Source of the DNA: JAEZBP01 sp963832725
GTDB lineage: Bacteria > Myxococcota_A > Polyangia > Polyangiales > Sandaracinaceae
DNA length: 64,000 bases
NCBI GenBank assembly: GCA_963832725.1
Contig: CAWHVG010000006.1
Span: 62,001-126,000 of the forward strand
Direction of reading: 5' to 3'
Below, piece by piece: positions 7,999 to 18,427 of the stretch. Below the pieces are notes generated by a model. That model worked only from the letters and a program-made list of their open reading frames with translations, was not told where the DNA came from and searched no databases. The stretch's first letter is position 1; the number at the start of each line of letters is the position of its first letter. The position numbers and the translations under genes are program-made.

Positions 7999-9201
7999 AT
8001 GAACCACCGCGTCGCCGTCGCTTTGTGGATTGCGATTGCCACCGCGTGCAGCGAAGAGACCGCGCCGAACGAGCGCGACGCGGGCGCGAGCGATCGTGAG
8101 GTGGCCCAGAAGGAGAAAGCGGGCGGCCCCGAGGAGGCGGCGCCGGCCCGCGAGGTCAGCGCCGACGCGTCCCTCGGCCCCGATGTGCGCGCCCTGCTCA
8201 CCGACGTCGTTGCGCACGACCTGTGCAGACAGCTCGAAGGTGGAACGACGCCTCTCGGCGGCGGCGAGAGCGCGCCGGCGACCGGGCGACTGTGGATGCG
8301 CAAGTGCGACGCACGACGCGAAGGCCAGCACCTCGTGCTGAGCCTCGACGCGAGCGCGTGGCGTTGGGTCGACCGCGTAGCGAGCCAGGCGGGCGCGAGC
8401 TTCGCGGTCAATCAGTACGTGGTGGTCGCCGCGCACGTCGAGGTCGAGGGCGTTCTGCGCGTCGCCTACGATCGGGAGCGGCACGTCGCGACGGTATGGC
8501 TCCGCCCTTCGCGCCCGCCCCAGGTCCGCGCCCGACCGGTCGGCAAGCTCGCCGTCGAGCCCGAGGGCCTGTGGAGCAACATCGTCGGCGGCGCGGCCTC
8601 CCTCTTCGGCGCCTCGCCCACCGAGCGCGCAGAGGAGCGCGTCGGGGAGAGCGCGGCGGCCGACTTCCGCGAGCAGCTCTCGAAGGGCATCTCGGTCGCG
8701 ATCGATCTACTGCACCGCTCAGCGGTACCTCGAGCTCGGGAGGCTCCGCAAAGGCGACATCCCGAAGTCCGCGGTCGATGTCGGCGGGGACACCTACGAG
8801 ACCGCGGAGTTGGTCCGGCTGCACCCGAGAGGGCTCGGCGCCTCCGGACCGTTCCGGGGCGTCGAGGGTCGAGTGGAGGTCGAGGTCAGCGCTAGGGGGG
8901 CGGGCCCGTGCGCGCCCAGCTCGTATGCGAGGAGGACGGCCAGCGCGTGCTGCGCGCGTACGTCGAGCGGGGGCTCGGCGCCGTGCCCGAGGTCCCCTCG
9001 CTCGACGAGGCGGTCGTGCGCTCCGGGTCGCGCGTCCTCGCCGATGGCGCGCAGTGCACGACGATGGTCCTCGTTCGCCTGCCGCGAGGGGCGAAGGGAC
9101 CGGCCACCTACGGCCTGGTCGCCAAGGCGCGCCGCGCGAGGGCCGAGCCGCTGGTGCAGGGCTGCCAAGCAACGAGCGGAGAGCCCGCTCGGCGCGGATG
9201 A
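7999..9201 (+). pseudogene. lipoprotein gene with two frameshifts
   Basis: Begins MNHRVAVALWIAIATACSEE, a signal peptide with lipobox ATAC, then an acidic tether and a domain with LLTDVVAHDLCRQLEGG and WVDRVASQAGASFAVNQYVV. The reading frame shifts near 8705 (an extra base in GATCTACTGCACC) and continues as AQRYLELGRLRKGDIPKSAV through GVEGRVEVEVSA. It then returns at the G6 run near 8895 to give RAQLVCEEDGQRVLRAYVER and ends at 9201. Spliced, it would be about 400 residues. Family not recognised. The G-run shift suggests a sequencing indel as readily as decay. The ATG follows a GCGAAAGAAG ribosome site. Confidence 0.55.
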
Positions 9202-9258
9202 TGATGCTTCCATCATCACCATCGGACGGCACGTGAACGCACCAGCCCCTCTCGAATC

Positions 9259-9786
9259 TCATGCGTGCTCTACGGTCGGGAGGCCGTGCAGGCTACGAGT
9301 GACGCGGGCGATGTGCCGCTCGTTGCGAGTCGGAGCTGTCCGGGTGGCGGCTGTCCGGATGGCGAAGGGCGAGGTCGCCGCGGCGGCGCGCGGGCCGCGG
9401 CGTCCGCCGACCGCGGCGATGACACGCGCGGTGTCGTCGGGCTCGGTCGCGACCTCGACGAGGCGCATCCGGCCGCCGCAGCCGGGCACGGGGCATGCCC
9501 CGATGTCGACCGCGAACACCCGCTTCGAGAGCCACGGCCACGGGTGGCGGCTGGGCGGCGGCGGCTCGAGAGGGGCCTGCTCGCTCGGCGTGAACAACGG
9601 CAACGCATCGGGAAGCGGCGGCGCGCGGCCGGGCACGACTTCCGCTCGAGCGGTGGCATGGGCCGCGAGCACCCCGTGGTGGCGCATCGTGTGAGCGCGC
9701 GGCGGCGGGATGAGCGCGCAGAGTCGAGCGATGAAGTCGAGCGGGTCGAGCAGGACGGCGTGCGTGCCGTCCTTCCATGCCGCTTT
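9259..9786 (-). mobile_element. IS91-type transposase, C-terminal remnant
   Basis: An open frame of about 175 residues has no start codon at its 5' end, being cut by a TAA at 9787-9789. It reads WKDGTHAVLLDPLDFIARLC, ALIPPPRAHTMRHHGVLAAHA, ARAEVVPGRAP, then RHPWPWLSKRVFAVDIGACP with the zinc-like pair CPVPGC-GG-RMRLVEVATE. This is the C-terminal portion of the IS91/ISCR-like Y2 transposase group. The N-terminal HUH and catalytic tyrosine region is absent, so the element is inactive. It sits at the end of the decayed belt. Confidence 0.75.
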
Positions 9787-9789
9787 TTA

Positions 9790-10185
9790 GCTCACCTTTA
9801 CCCGCCCGCCGGCGTGCATCGAGAGCCGCTCCTGCGAGAGTGGGGGTCTGGCGATGTAGCGACACGAGCGCTCGAGCCGCGGCCGATCCCGGCCATCGAA
9901 CGCGTTGCTTCGCATGGACATTCACCCCACCGACCTCCGCCACGGGCTCGGTGGGCGAGCGGACGAGCACCCCTCGGGAGAATTCACGCCGAGCGAGCAC
10001 CTCGAATCCGCCCAACACATCGCCCGGCGGTCGCCCCATTGATGGCCGTTCCGGACCCAACACCATGTTTCCCGTTGGGGTGCGGATCCGCCGCGCCTCG
10101 GATCGCGTCGCTCGGGATGACAAGGGACCGGATGCTGAACTATCCTCGTATCACCAGATTGAGGTTCACTGAAGAGGGGGGTCAG
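9790..10185. other. intergenic, no gene seen
   Basis: About 400 bases between the transposase remnant and the lipase-like gene. Short frames exist on both strands (for example a 42-codon plus-strand frame from about 9914, and a minus-strand frame reading VLGGFEVLARREFSRGVLVR), but none is recognised. The end carries the GAAGAGGGGGG ribosome site of the next gene. Confidence 0.4.
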
Positions 10186-11568
10186 ATGAGCGGTCGTGAT
10201 CGAGCGGGTTCGATCTTGGGGGCGCTGGTGCTCGTCTGGTCTGCGGGGTGTGCGGTGTCCACCGAGGACGTCGCTCGGAGCGCGCCGGAGCTGGGGGCGC
10301 CGCCCAGCATGTATCGGCCGGGCTGGAGCGAGGCGCTCACCCACGCCGAGCGGACCCACGTCGAGCGCACCGTGATCGCTGGCGACATCGTCGAGTACCG
10401 CGCCGAGCTCCGCGTCGGTCCGGGCGAGTACAATCGCATCGGCATCCACCGCGTGGTGCGCGAGCGCGCGCCCTGGCGACCCATCGCGGCGCCCGACGGC
10501 GTGATGTTCGTCCACGGCAGCGCGTCGACCTTCCGTACCGCCGCCGCGCCGGGGCTGGCCGCCCCCGCCGTCTTCGACCCCGACTTCGGCCTCGCCCCGT
10601 TCCTCGCGTCGAACGGCATCGACGTGTGGGGCATCGATCTGCGCTGGACCTTCGTGCCCGCCGACGAGACGGAGTTCGGCTACATGCGGAGCTGGAGCTT
10701 CGGCTCGCACGCCGAGGACCTGCGCCTCGCCACGTCGATCGCGCGCCTCGTGCGCGCCGAGACGGGCAGCGGCCACAGCTCGCTCTTCTTCGCCGGTCAC
10801 AGCCTCGGGGGCGACGTCATCTACGCGTACGCCAACGCCGACACGCAGCTGCCTCCGGGCCTCCGCGACGTGCGCGGGCTGATCCCGATGGACATCATCT
10901 ACAAGCTCGTCTCGCCCGAGACGGCGTTCCTGCGCGAGCAGTCGGCGGCGCGGCTCGCGGCCTTCCAGGCGCTCTACGACTCGGGCGAGTACGAGTTCGC
11001 GCTCGGGGCGCAGCTCGCGCCGATGATCCAGCTCGGGCTCGCCAGCCCCAATCAGCCCTCGCCGGTGGTGCCGGGGTGGACGAACCTGCAGGCGGCGACG
11101 TCGATCTTCACGATGACCTACCTCTTCTACGCGCCCCTGCCGGCGTACACGCCGTTCTACCACTTCAGCGCGGGGACCTTCGATCCCGCCACCTCCGCGC
11201 CCACGGGGTGTCAGTTCATCGAGGCGACCCACGCGCTCCAGCTCGCGCGTCTGTTCCCGCCCTACCAGTCCATGCTCGAAGGCGTGGAGGTCGATGCGCT
11301 CATCTCCGACCGCGTGGACGTCCCCTACGACGATCACCTCGACGAGATCACCGTGCCGGTGCTCCACATCGGCGCCGCGGGCGGCTTCGGTGCCTACGGC
11401 ACGGAGACCCTGTCGCTCTTGGGCTCGACCGACACGACCGCTCACATCGTGCGGCTCCAGCCGGCCGGATCCGAAGCGCTGGACTACGGCCACGCCGATC
11501 TCCTCTGGGCGGACAACGCCGAGGCGCTGGTGTGGCAGCCCATCCTCGACTGGATCGAAGCGCACTGA
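10186..11568 (+). CDS. alpha/beta-hydrolase (lipase-like) lipoprotein
   Basis: Predicted exported hydrolase of 460 residues. The signal peptide and lipobox (WSAGC) end near residue 21. The oxyanion-hole segment GVMFVHGSAS is near residue 105, the nucleophile elbow FAGHSLGGD places the catalytic Ser at residue 206, and a candidate catalytic His is in ALDYGHADLLW near residue 440. A large insertion between about residues 230 and 370 (ending in a Tyr-rich stretch with CQFIEATHALQLARLF) could be a lid. Substrate unknown; ester or lipid hydrolysis at the cell surface is inferred. The ATG at 10186 follows GAAGAGGGGGG. It is convergent with norR, with a palindromic hairpin just past its stop. Confidence 0.85.
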   Translation: MSGRDRAGSILGALVLVWSAGCAVSTEDVARSAPELGAPPSMYRPGWSEALTHAERTHVERTVIAGDIVEYRAELRVGPGEYNRIGIHRVVRERAPWRPIAAPDGVMFVHGSASTFRTAAAPGLAAPAVFDPDFGLAPFLASNGIDVWGIDLRWTFVPADETEFGYMRSWSFGSHAEDLRLATSIARLVRAETGSGHSSLFFAGHSLGGDVIYAYANADTQLPPGLRDVRGLIPMDIIYKLVSPETAFLREQSAARLAAFQALYDSGEYEFALGAQLAPMIQLGLASPNQPSPVVPGWTNLQAATSIFTMTYLFYAPLPAYTPFYHFSAGTFDPATSAPTGCQFIEATHALQLARLFPPYQSMLEGVEVDALISDRVDVPYDDHLDEITVPVLHIGAAGGFGAYGTETLSLLGSTDTTAHIVRLQPAGSEALDYGHADLLWADNAEALVWQPILDWIEAH

Positions 11569-11586
11569 TCGGTCGCCGCGTACGCC

Positions 11587-11602
11587 CCAGAGCGCGCTCT
11601 GG
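11587..11602. terminator. palindromic hairpin between convergent genes
   Basis: CCAGAGCGCGCTCTGG is a perfect 16-base palindrome flanked by GTACGCC/GGTACGCC, 19 bases after the lipase stop. It could serve as a Rho-independent-like end for the plus-strand gene. No T run follows. The rest of the gap to 11859 shows nothing recognisable. Confidence 0.45.
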
Positions 11603-11859
11603 TACGCCAACGCGCTCGGGCTCGACGTGAGAGCGTCGACGGCCACCGGCATCGGACGCGAAAACGCGAGTGCGTGCGAACGCACGGCAACCCGCGACGA
11701 CGCCAGCGGGGCTCGTCGACAGACCCGCCACGAAAGTCGCGGGCCGAGCCTCGAAACCTCGGGCGCAGACGTTCGTGTCCGGGGGCGCCCCGAGGCGGAG
11801 CCGAGATGCCTGCGCGTCGACCCTCCTGTCCGAGGGGACGCGCCCCGCAGCCAGCGCGC

Positions 11860-13386
<1,527 letters not shown>

Positions 13387-13398
13387 GCTGTGATGATT

Positions 13399-13437
13399 AC
13401 AACACGTTGTCCAGATGACAACGGCGCGTCGTTGTCA
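13399..13437. promoter_or_regulatory. candidate NorR enhancer sites
   Basis: Two inverted repeats with the same half-sites lie upstream of the sigma-54 promoter: ACAAC-AC-GTTGT (13399-13410) and TGACAACG-N6-CGTTGTCA (13416-13437). A further GTTG...CAAC follows near 13443. Clustered dyads 40-80 bases upstream of -24 fit an enhancer-binding protein. Assignment to NorR is inferred from position. Confidence 0.65.
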
Positions 13438-13477
13438 CGGTCGCAACACAGAGGCCAGAAGCAGCGCGTTTTCATGC

Positions 13478-13491
13478 GGATCGCGCGTTGC
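13478..13491 (+). promoter_or_regulatory. sigma-54 (-24/-12) promoter of ric
   Basis: GG-N10-GC with TTGC at the -12 element (GGATCGCGCGTTGC) matches the RpoN consensus spacing exactly. The predicted start is near 13503, just ahead of the AAAAAGGAGA ribosome site and the ATG at 13527. Confidence 0.7.
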
Positions 13492-13526
13492 TCATGGAGA
13501 GAGCGGAATCAAAAAGGAGAACCCCG

Positions 13527-14195
13527 ATGACGACTTCCCCCAACGTGACCCTGGCCGAGCTGGCCATCCGCATCCCCGCCGCGTCCCGCGTCTTCCGCCG
13601 CCACGGCCTGGACTACTGCTGCTCCGGACACCGCGCGCTGGCGGACGCCTGCCGGGCCAAGGACATCGATCCGAGCGCGGTGCTCGAGGAGCTGGAGCGC
13701 GAGTCGACCGCGGCGAGCGCGGACCTCCCCTCGTTCGAGGGCCGGCCGGCGAGCGAGATCGTCGACCACATCCTCACCCGCTATCACGAGCCGCTGAAAG
13801 CGGAGCTGCCGGAGCTGGTCGCGATGGCCGAGCGGGTGGAGAACCGTCACGGACAGAAGGAGGCATGCCCGCGCGGACTCGCCGACCTGCTCAAGCAGAT
13901 GCACGCCGAGTTGCTCGATCACATGACCAAGGAAGAGCAGATCCTCTTTCCGCTCATCCGCGCCGGCGGCGGGACGGCGGCGCGCGGCCCGATCACGGTG
14001 ATGACCCGCGAGCACGAGGACCACGGCGCGAACCTGCGGGCCGTGCGCGAGCTGACCACGGACCTCGTCCCGCCGATGGGCGCCTGCGCGACCTGGCGCG
14101 CGCTCTACCTGCGCCTCGCGCAGCTCGAGAGCGAGCTGATGGACCACATTCACCTCGAGAACAACGTGCTCTTCCCGCGCGCGCTCCGAGGCTGA
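13527..14195 (+). CDS. ric: iron-sulfur cluster repair diiron protein RIC/YtfE
   Basis: Diiron protein that helps restore Fe-S clusters damaged by nitric oxide or peroxide, in the cytoplasm. The 222-residue product has the ScdA_N domain with the family cysteine pair (RHGLDYCCSGHRALADAC, about residues 25-42) and a four-helix hemerythrin-like domain with spaced metal-ligand His and Glu: YHEPL, MHAELLDHMTKEEQILFP, TREHEDHG and MDHIHLENNVLFPR. The ATG at 13527 follows AAAAAGGAGA. Divergent from norR and preceded by a sigma-54 promoter, so induction by NO through NorR is a strong inference. Confidence 0.95.
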   Translation: MTTSPNVTLAELAIRIPAASRVFRRHGLDYCCSGHRALADACRAKDIDPSAVLEELERESTAASADLPSFEGRPASEIVDHILTRYHEPLKAELPELVAMAERVENRHGQKEACPRGLADLLKQMHAELLDHMTKEEQILFPLIRAGGGTAARGPITVMTREHEDHGANLRAVRELTTDLVPPMGACATWRALYLRLAQLESELMDHIHLENNVLFPRALRG

Positions 14196-14267
14196 CCCGA
14201 CGCTCGAAGCGAGCCGGCGCCGCTCGACGCGGGCCAGCCGCAAGAGCGGCCGAGCCAGCCGCACCCG

Positions 14268-15443
14268 TCAGCGGAGCGTGAGCAGGAACGAGGTGATCGG
14301 ATCGTCGTAGGCGGCCAGGCAGATGGAGCCGAGGCTCACGCGCGCGCCTCGCTGCGCCAGGCGATGGGCGGTGCTGGCGATCCGGACCGGCGGCGAGGCG
14401 GCGTCCATGCTGCCATCGGGATGCATGTTCCGGCATGACGTCTGGATGTTTTGGCTGTCGGCCGAGAGCGTCTGGACCATCCGCGGATCGCGGACGGAGG
14501 GATCGCCGATCACCCGATCCCAGTCGATGGGCGCGCCGGGGTCCGGGAGGATGTCCGGAGGGATCCCCGCGATGACCAGGAACGCCAGCCGCGAGGGATG
14601 CCGCCGGAGCTGGAGCAGGCCGTCGACGTAGCGCTCGACCGGCTGCACGGCCTCCGGGTAGTTGAACGTGCGGGTGTTGAGCGGACCGGTGTACGTCGTG
14701 CTGCTCGGGTCGTAGAATCTCCGGGTCGCGCGCCGTCTTGTCGTCCTCGTCGCTCAGGATCACCACGGCGAGGATGGAGTCGCGCCGCACGAAGCCGGCG
14801 TTCTCGCGGTCGCCGTGCCCCGGTCCGCCGTAGAAGGTCGGCGCCGCGTAGCCGGGAGCCGTCCAGTCGGTCGGCATGCTGGGGCTGAGGGCTTTGAGCG
14901 GCGCCTCGAGCGGCTGCTCGAACCCGCAGCCGGCGGTCCCGAGCAGCTGGAGGCAGACGAGAATCCGTCGCGACCTCGTCGCCGGTTCGCACTCCGCCGG
15001 GCTCCCAGGCCAGGAAAGACGGGTAGACCGCTTCGCAGCTGACACCGTGTCCCGCCGTCTGCAGGAGGCCGTCGTCGCCCAGCGGCGCCTCGCAGGTGGG
15101 GATGTTCTCGACCCCCTGCACGCCCATGTCGCTCGTGACCACGCCGAGGTGGATCGAGGTGAAGGGCGGGCGGTCCCGGATCCCGTCGCCGTCGAGGTCG
15201 CCGGAGCCCAACGCCTCGAGCAGGCGAGGCATCTGAGCGGCCAGCCTCCCTTGCTGTTCCGCCATGCCGTTCGAGTCGTTGACCATGAAGAGGACGTCGA
15301 ATCTGATCGGTCGGCGGCGGCGGACCGGCGTCGGAGGGAACCGCGGCTCCGTCCGGAAGCGTGGACGCGTCCGCGCCTTGGTGCGCTTGGCTACAGCCGG
15401 CCGCGAGGGCGAAGAGCAAGGCCGTGGTCACATGCGTGCGCAT
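14268..15443 (-). CDS. vWA-like lipoprotein, three frameshifts
   Basis: Starts MRTHVTTALLFALAAGC, a lipoprotein signal with lipobox LAAGC, then a disordered tether. Consecutive minus-strand frames give FDVLFMVNDSNGMAEQQGRL (resembling a vWA-domain DxSxS strand), SIHLGVVTSDMGVQGVENIP, TAGCGFEQPLEAPLKALSPS, RDSILAVVILSDEDDKTARD and RHPSRLAFLVIAGIPPDI, ending LTLR at 14268. Shifts lie near 15320, 15000 and 14715. Spliced, this is about 390 residues. vWA-like lipoproteins with a metal-binding DxSxS motif are frequent in Myxococcota. Here the first motif reads DSNGM, so metal binding is uncertain. The number of shifts could be real decay or assembly error. Confidence 0.6.
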
Positions 15444-15510
15444 TGGTTTCCTGTCCGAAGATGGGTGACCTCGTGCGTCGTCGCCAGCCACTCCGATTTT
15501 CGACTTGCGC

Positions 15511-15560
15511 CGCTGGGAGCGGAAGGATGGTCTCCAACCTCTCCGCTGGGAGCGGAAGGA
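15511..15560. repeat. 33-bp direct repeat in divergent promoter region
   Basis: CGCTGGGAGCGGAAGGAT occurs at 15511 and again at 15544, between the divergent vWA-like lipoprotein and HEAT-repeat genes. Two identically oriented sites three helical turns apart could be an operator. No protein is assigned. Confidence 0.5.
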
Positions 15561-15603
15561 TCTTGGGTGGTTCGACTTTCCCGTGATACTCGATCGGGTG
15601 GCG

Positions 15604-16716
15604 ATGCAACGAGGCAGCGACCCGCCGGAGACGCTCCGCCCGCCGGCGCCGGGCACGGTGGAGACCATCCGCTTCCGCCCGCCTCGGGTCTCCTCCGAAC
15701 CGGCCGGTCCGCTGACGCGCTCCGATCCGCCGCCGCTCCGCCCGAGCTCGATCCCACCTCCGCCACGGGCGGTCGATCCGCGGGCGGAGGAAGGCGGCGG
15801 TGTGTATTCCGAGCGTGTGCTCGCCTCGGTGGACGCCCGCGGCGCGTCGCTGCCCGAGCCGCCTCCGCCGGATCGCCAGCAGCGCATCGAGGCCCTCGTC
15901 CAGGAGCTGATCTGCTGCGCGCCGGAGAGCAATCTCCCCGTTCGCCAGCGGCTGCTCGCGATGGGCCCCGACTGCGTTCCCGCCCTGTGCAAGGCGTTCC
16001 CGGGGGCGCTCTGGGTGGACCTCACGCGCCCCCACCGTCCACTGCGGAGCGCGCTGCAGGCCTCGCCCATCGCCGCGGCGCTCTCCGCGTTCGGCGAGGC
16101 GAGCATGCCCTTCATCCCGGCGCTCATGCGAGCGGCGCGACCGGAGCTGCGCCTGGTGGCCATCCTGGTCGCCGCGGACCTGGCCCACGACAATCTCGTG
16201 CAGCCGCTCGCGGCGCGCCTCTGGGACGACATCCCGGTGGTCCGGAACGCGGCCTCCAGCGCGCTGAACGGGCATTCTCACCTGCCGGCGCTGCGCGACC
16301 TGCGCGAGGAGCTCGTCGGCACGCTGCGGGACTCGGGCTCACCGGAGAAGTGGCGCAAGAAGGCGGTCTGGACGCTCGGTCAGCTCCGGGACGTCGAGGC
16401 GACGCCGCTGATCGTCGATCAGCTCGGGGCGGAGACGGGCGTGGCCAAGATCGCCCGCCAGGTGCTCCTGCTGCTGATCGGTCGGGATCTGGGGCGCTTC
16501 CGCGTCCGCTGGCACACCTTCCTGCGCCGCCAGAGCGGACGTTCTCGGGTCGAGTGGCTGATCGACGCGCTCGACCAGCCCGACGCCGACGCTCGGATGC
16601 GGGTGGCCGACGAGCTCATCCTCGCGACCGGCGAAGGCTTCGACCGCCGGCACGCCGCCGCGATGCGGGACACGGCCCGTGAGCTCGGCGCGTTCTACCG
16701 AGCCCGGTTGGGCTGA
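15604..16716 (+). CDS. HEAT-repeat protein
   Basis: Cytoplasmic scaffold-like protein of 370 residues. The first 110 residues are proline-rich and disordered (runs such as RPSSIPPPPRAVDP). From about residue 110 the sequence becomes paired amphipathic helices of HEAT type: VAILVAADLAHDNLVQPLAA, VVRNAASSALNGHSHLPALR, KWRKKAVWTLGQLRDVEATP, ARMRVADELILATGEGF. Such folds bind proteins; the partner is unknown. I start at ATG 15604; an open extension upstream reads through the 33-bp direct repeats and looks non-coding. Similar proline-tethered HEAT proteins are common in Polyangia. Convergent with the PPC-like gene 76 bases downstream. Confidence 0.8.
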   Translation: MQRGSDPPETLRPPAPGTVETIRFRPPRVSSEPAGPLTRSDPPPLRPSSIPPPPRAVDPRAEEGGGVYSERVLASVDARGASLPEPPPPDRQQRIEALVQELICCAPESNLPVRQRLLAMGPDCVPALCKAFPGALWVDLTRPHRPLRSALQASPIAAALSAFGEASMPFIPALMRAARPELRLVAILVAADLAHDNLVQPLAARLWDDIPVVRNAASSALNGHSHLPALRDLREELVGTLRDSGSPEKWRKKAVWTLGQLRDVEATPLIVDQLGAETGVAKIARQVLLLLIGRDLGRFRVRWHTFLRRQSGRSRVEWLIDALDQPDADARMRVADELILATGEGFDRRHAAAMRDTARELGAFYRARLG

Positions 16717-16791
16717 GCGGGGTGACGTCCGGGGGCGCCGACGCGTGTCGAGCTCGGGGCGTTCGACCCGCCCCAGCGCGACAGTGTGATC

Positions 16792-18243
16792 TCAGCGCGC
16801 CCACCGCGGACCGCGCTGACCGAAACGCCCGCTCCAGCGATTGCGGATCGTCGGCTGCCCGTTCCACTCGACCAGCAAGAGGATCGTGGCGCCTCGATCA
16901 CGCCTGCCCGCCGGAGGCTGCTCAGCCCGGACGACCATCGCGCCGTCACGTCGCTGGGTCACGGTGACCACCGGATCGCCCATGTTCGGCGGCAGCGCGG
17001 TGAGCGTGGCCCCGCCCGCGGTCAGCGTCCGCCCGTTCATCGAGAGCTGGACCGGCGAGGCCCCGTTCGGGTGCCAGACGGCGATGGTGGCGCCGAGCCC
17101 CGGGCCGAGGAGCGTCACCGGGATGCTCACCTGCATGTCGACGATGTCCGCCTCGGGCTGCTGAGGCTGAATCGGCTGCACAGGCTGAATCGGCTGAATC
17201 GGCTGAATCGGCTGAATCGGCTGAACCGGCTGAACCGGCTGGAAGGGCCGCTGGGTCACCACCGCCCCGGGCGCCGGGATGTTCTCCGTGGCGACGTTCC
17301 CGATCTCGGTGATGCCGAGGTTGTAGCCGCCGGTCCGGCCCGAGCTGTAGGCCCCCACCCAGACCCGGATGGGCCCTGGCGGCGATCGGAAGGACAGGAG
17401 CGGGTTCATGCCGGAGCCGCCGTCGTCGTCACAGACGAACTGCCCGTTCGGGAGCATCGCGACCAGGGTGGTGTCCAGCGAGCCCGAGTTGACGACGAGC
17501 CGGAGGTTCGCGAACCCCGTCTGGCTCATGATCACGTGGCCCGGCTGAGGGGTGATGTGGCCGCGGCAGTTGCCGTTCACGCTGCTCGCGTCGATGGGCC
17601 CGCCCGCCGTACCGGAGACGATCTGCGGGTCCGGCCGGAAGCCGCTGGCCAGGTTCACCATCCCGAACCCGGGCCGCGCGTTGGGGATGACGCTCGGGTT
17701 CACGCGCGGCTGCGCCACCGGTCCGGTCGCCGGCCCCGGCGCGTTGAGGTTGCTGGCCGTGATGTCGGACCGCTCACTGATGCCGATCGTGTAGGGCCGG
17801 CCCTGGTTGCTGTCCGAGTACACGCCGACCCACACCCGGATGTCCCCCGGCGGCGAGGCCGTCTCGATCATCGGGTTGAGCCCTTCGCCGCCGTCGTCGT
17901 CGCAGATCACCCGGCCGTCCGGGAGCATGACCATCATGGTCGCGTCGCCCTGGCCGTTCACCACGAAGCGGATGCGCTGGAAGCCCGTGGGGGTGCGCAG
18001 CACGTGGCTCGGCTGCGGGTAGACCTTGCCGCGACAGCCGTTGCCGAACTGGCTGGCGTCGACGGTGCCGCCCATCGTCCCGTTCATCGTCCGGGGATCC
18101 GGCGTGAAGCCCCGCCCGAGGCTCACGATCCCGTAGCGAGGACGGGCCTGCGGCGCGAACTGCGCCTCCGCCGTGGTCCCCCAGCTCGAACTCGCCGCCA
18201 GCGCACAAAGCGCCGCGGCCCACCCCAGAATCCCGCGCTTCAT
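16792..18243 (-). CDS. secreted protein with two PPC-like modules
   Basis: Exported 483-residue protein with a cleavable signal peptide (MKRGILGWAAALCALAASSS, cleavage near AEA). Two homologous modules of about 135 residues follow (about 35-165 and 185-320). Each has a Gly-rich entry, CRG...PQPxHV, an LxVNxxxxDTTLVAMLPxG strand and (I/F)VCDDDGGxGxNP, then RVWVGxYSxxxxGxYxxGI. This is a bacterial pre-peptidase C-terminal-like beta-sandwich with a probable calcium site at DDDGG. A low-complexity linker of about 30 residues (PVQPIQPIQ type), encoded by a 9-15-base DNA repeat at 17161-17240, joins them to a C-terminal beta domain. Start ATG 18243 with GGAGTGAGA upstream. Binding role inferred; no catalytic motif. 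Confidence 0.8.
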   Translation of the reverse strand: MKRGILGWAAALCALAASSSWGTTAEAQFAPQARPRYGIVSLGRGFTPDPRTMNGTMGGTVDASQFGNGCRGKVYPQPSHVLRTPTGFQRIRFVVNGQGDATMMVMLPDGRVICDDDGGEGLNPMIETASPPGDIRVWVGVYSDSNQGRPYTIGISERSDITASNLNAPGPATGPVAQPRVNPSVIPNARPGFGMVNLASGFRPDPQIVSGTAGGPIDASSVNGNCRGHITPQPGHVIMSQTGFANLRLVVNSGSLDTTLVAMLPNGQFVCDDDGGSGMNPLLSFRSPPGPIRVWVGAYSSGRTGGYNLGITEIGNVATENIPAPGAVVTQRPFQPVQPVQPIQPIQPIQPIQPVQPIQPQQPEADIVDMQVSIPVTLLGPGLGATIAVWHPNGASPVQLSMNGRTLTAGGATLTALPPNMGDPVVTVTQRRDGAMVVRAEQPPAGRRDRGATILLLVEWNGQPTIRNRWSGRFGQRGPRWAR

Positions 18244-18427
18244 TCTCACTCCAGTCACGACAGACGATCGTGGCGGTTCTGCACTCCGCGAGCCTGCGAC
18301 GCAAACCAGCGACCGAAGATTCACCGTCAGTCGATGGCGCCGGGAGCCGTCCGATCGCGGCCGATCGATCGGAGTCATCCGATCGTGGGTTGCCCGAGCG
18401 CTCCTCCTGCGCTTGGATGCCGCCGCC
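18244..18427. promoter_or_regulatory. divergent promoter region
   Basis: 184 bases between the divergent PPC-like secreted protein and the subtilase lipoprotein, both exported. Two GCGATCG/CGATCG-rich stretches (about 18350-18370) form short palindromes, but no clear -10/-35 pair is seen. Confidence 0.35.
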
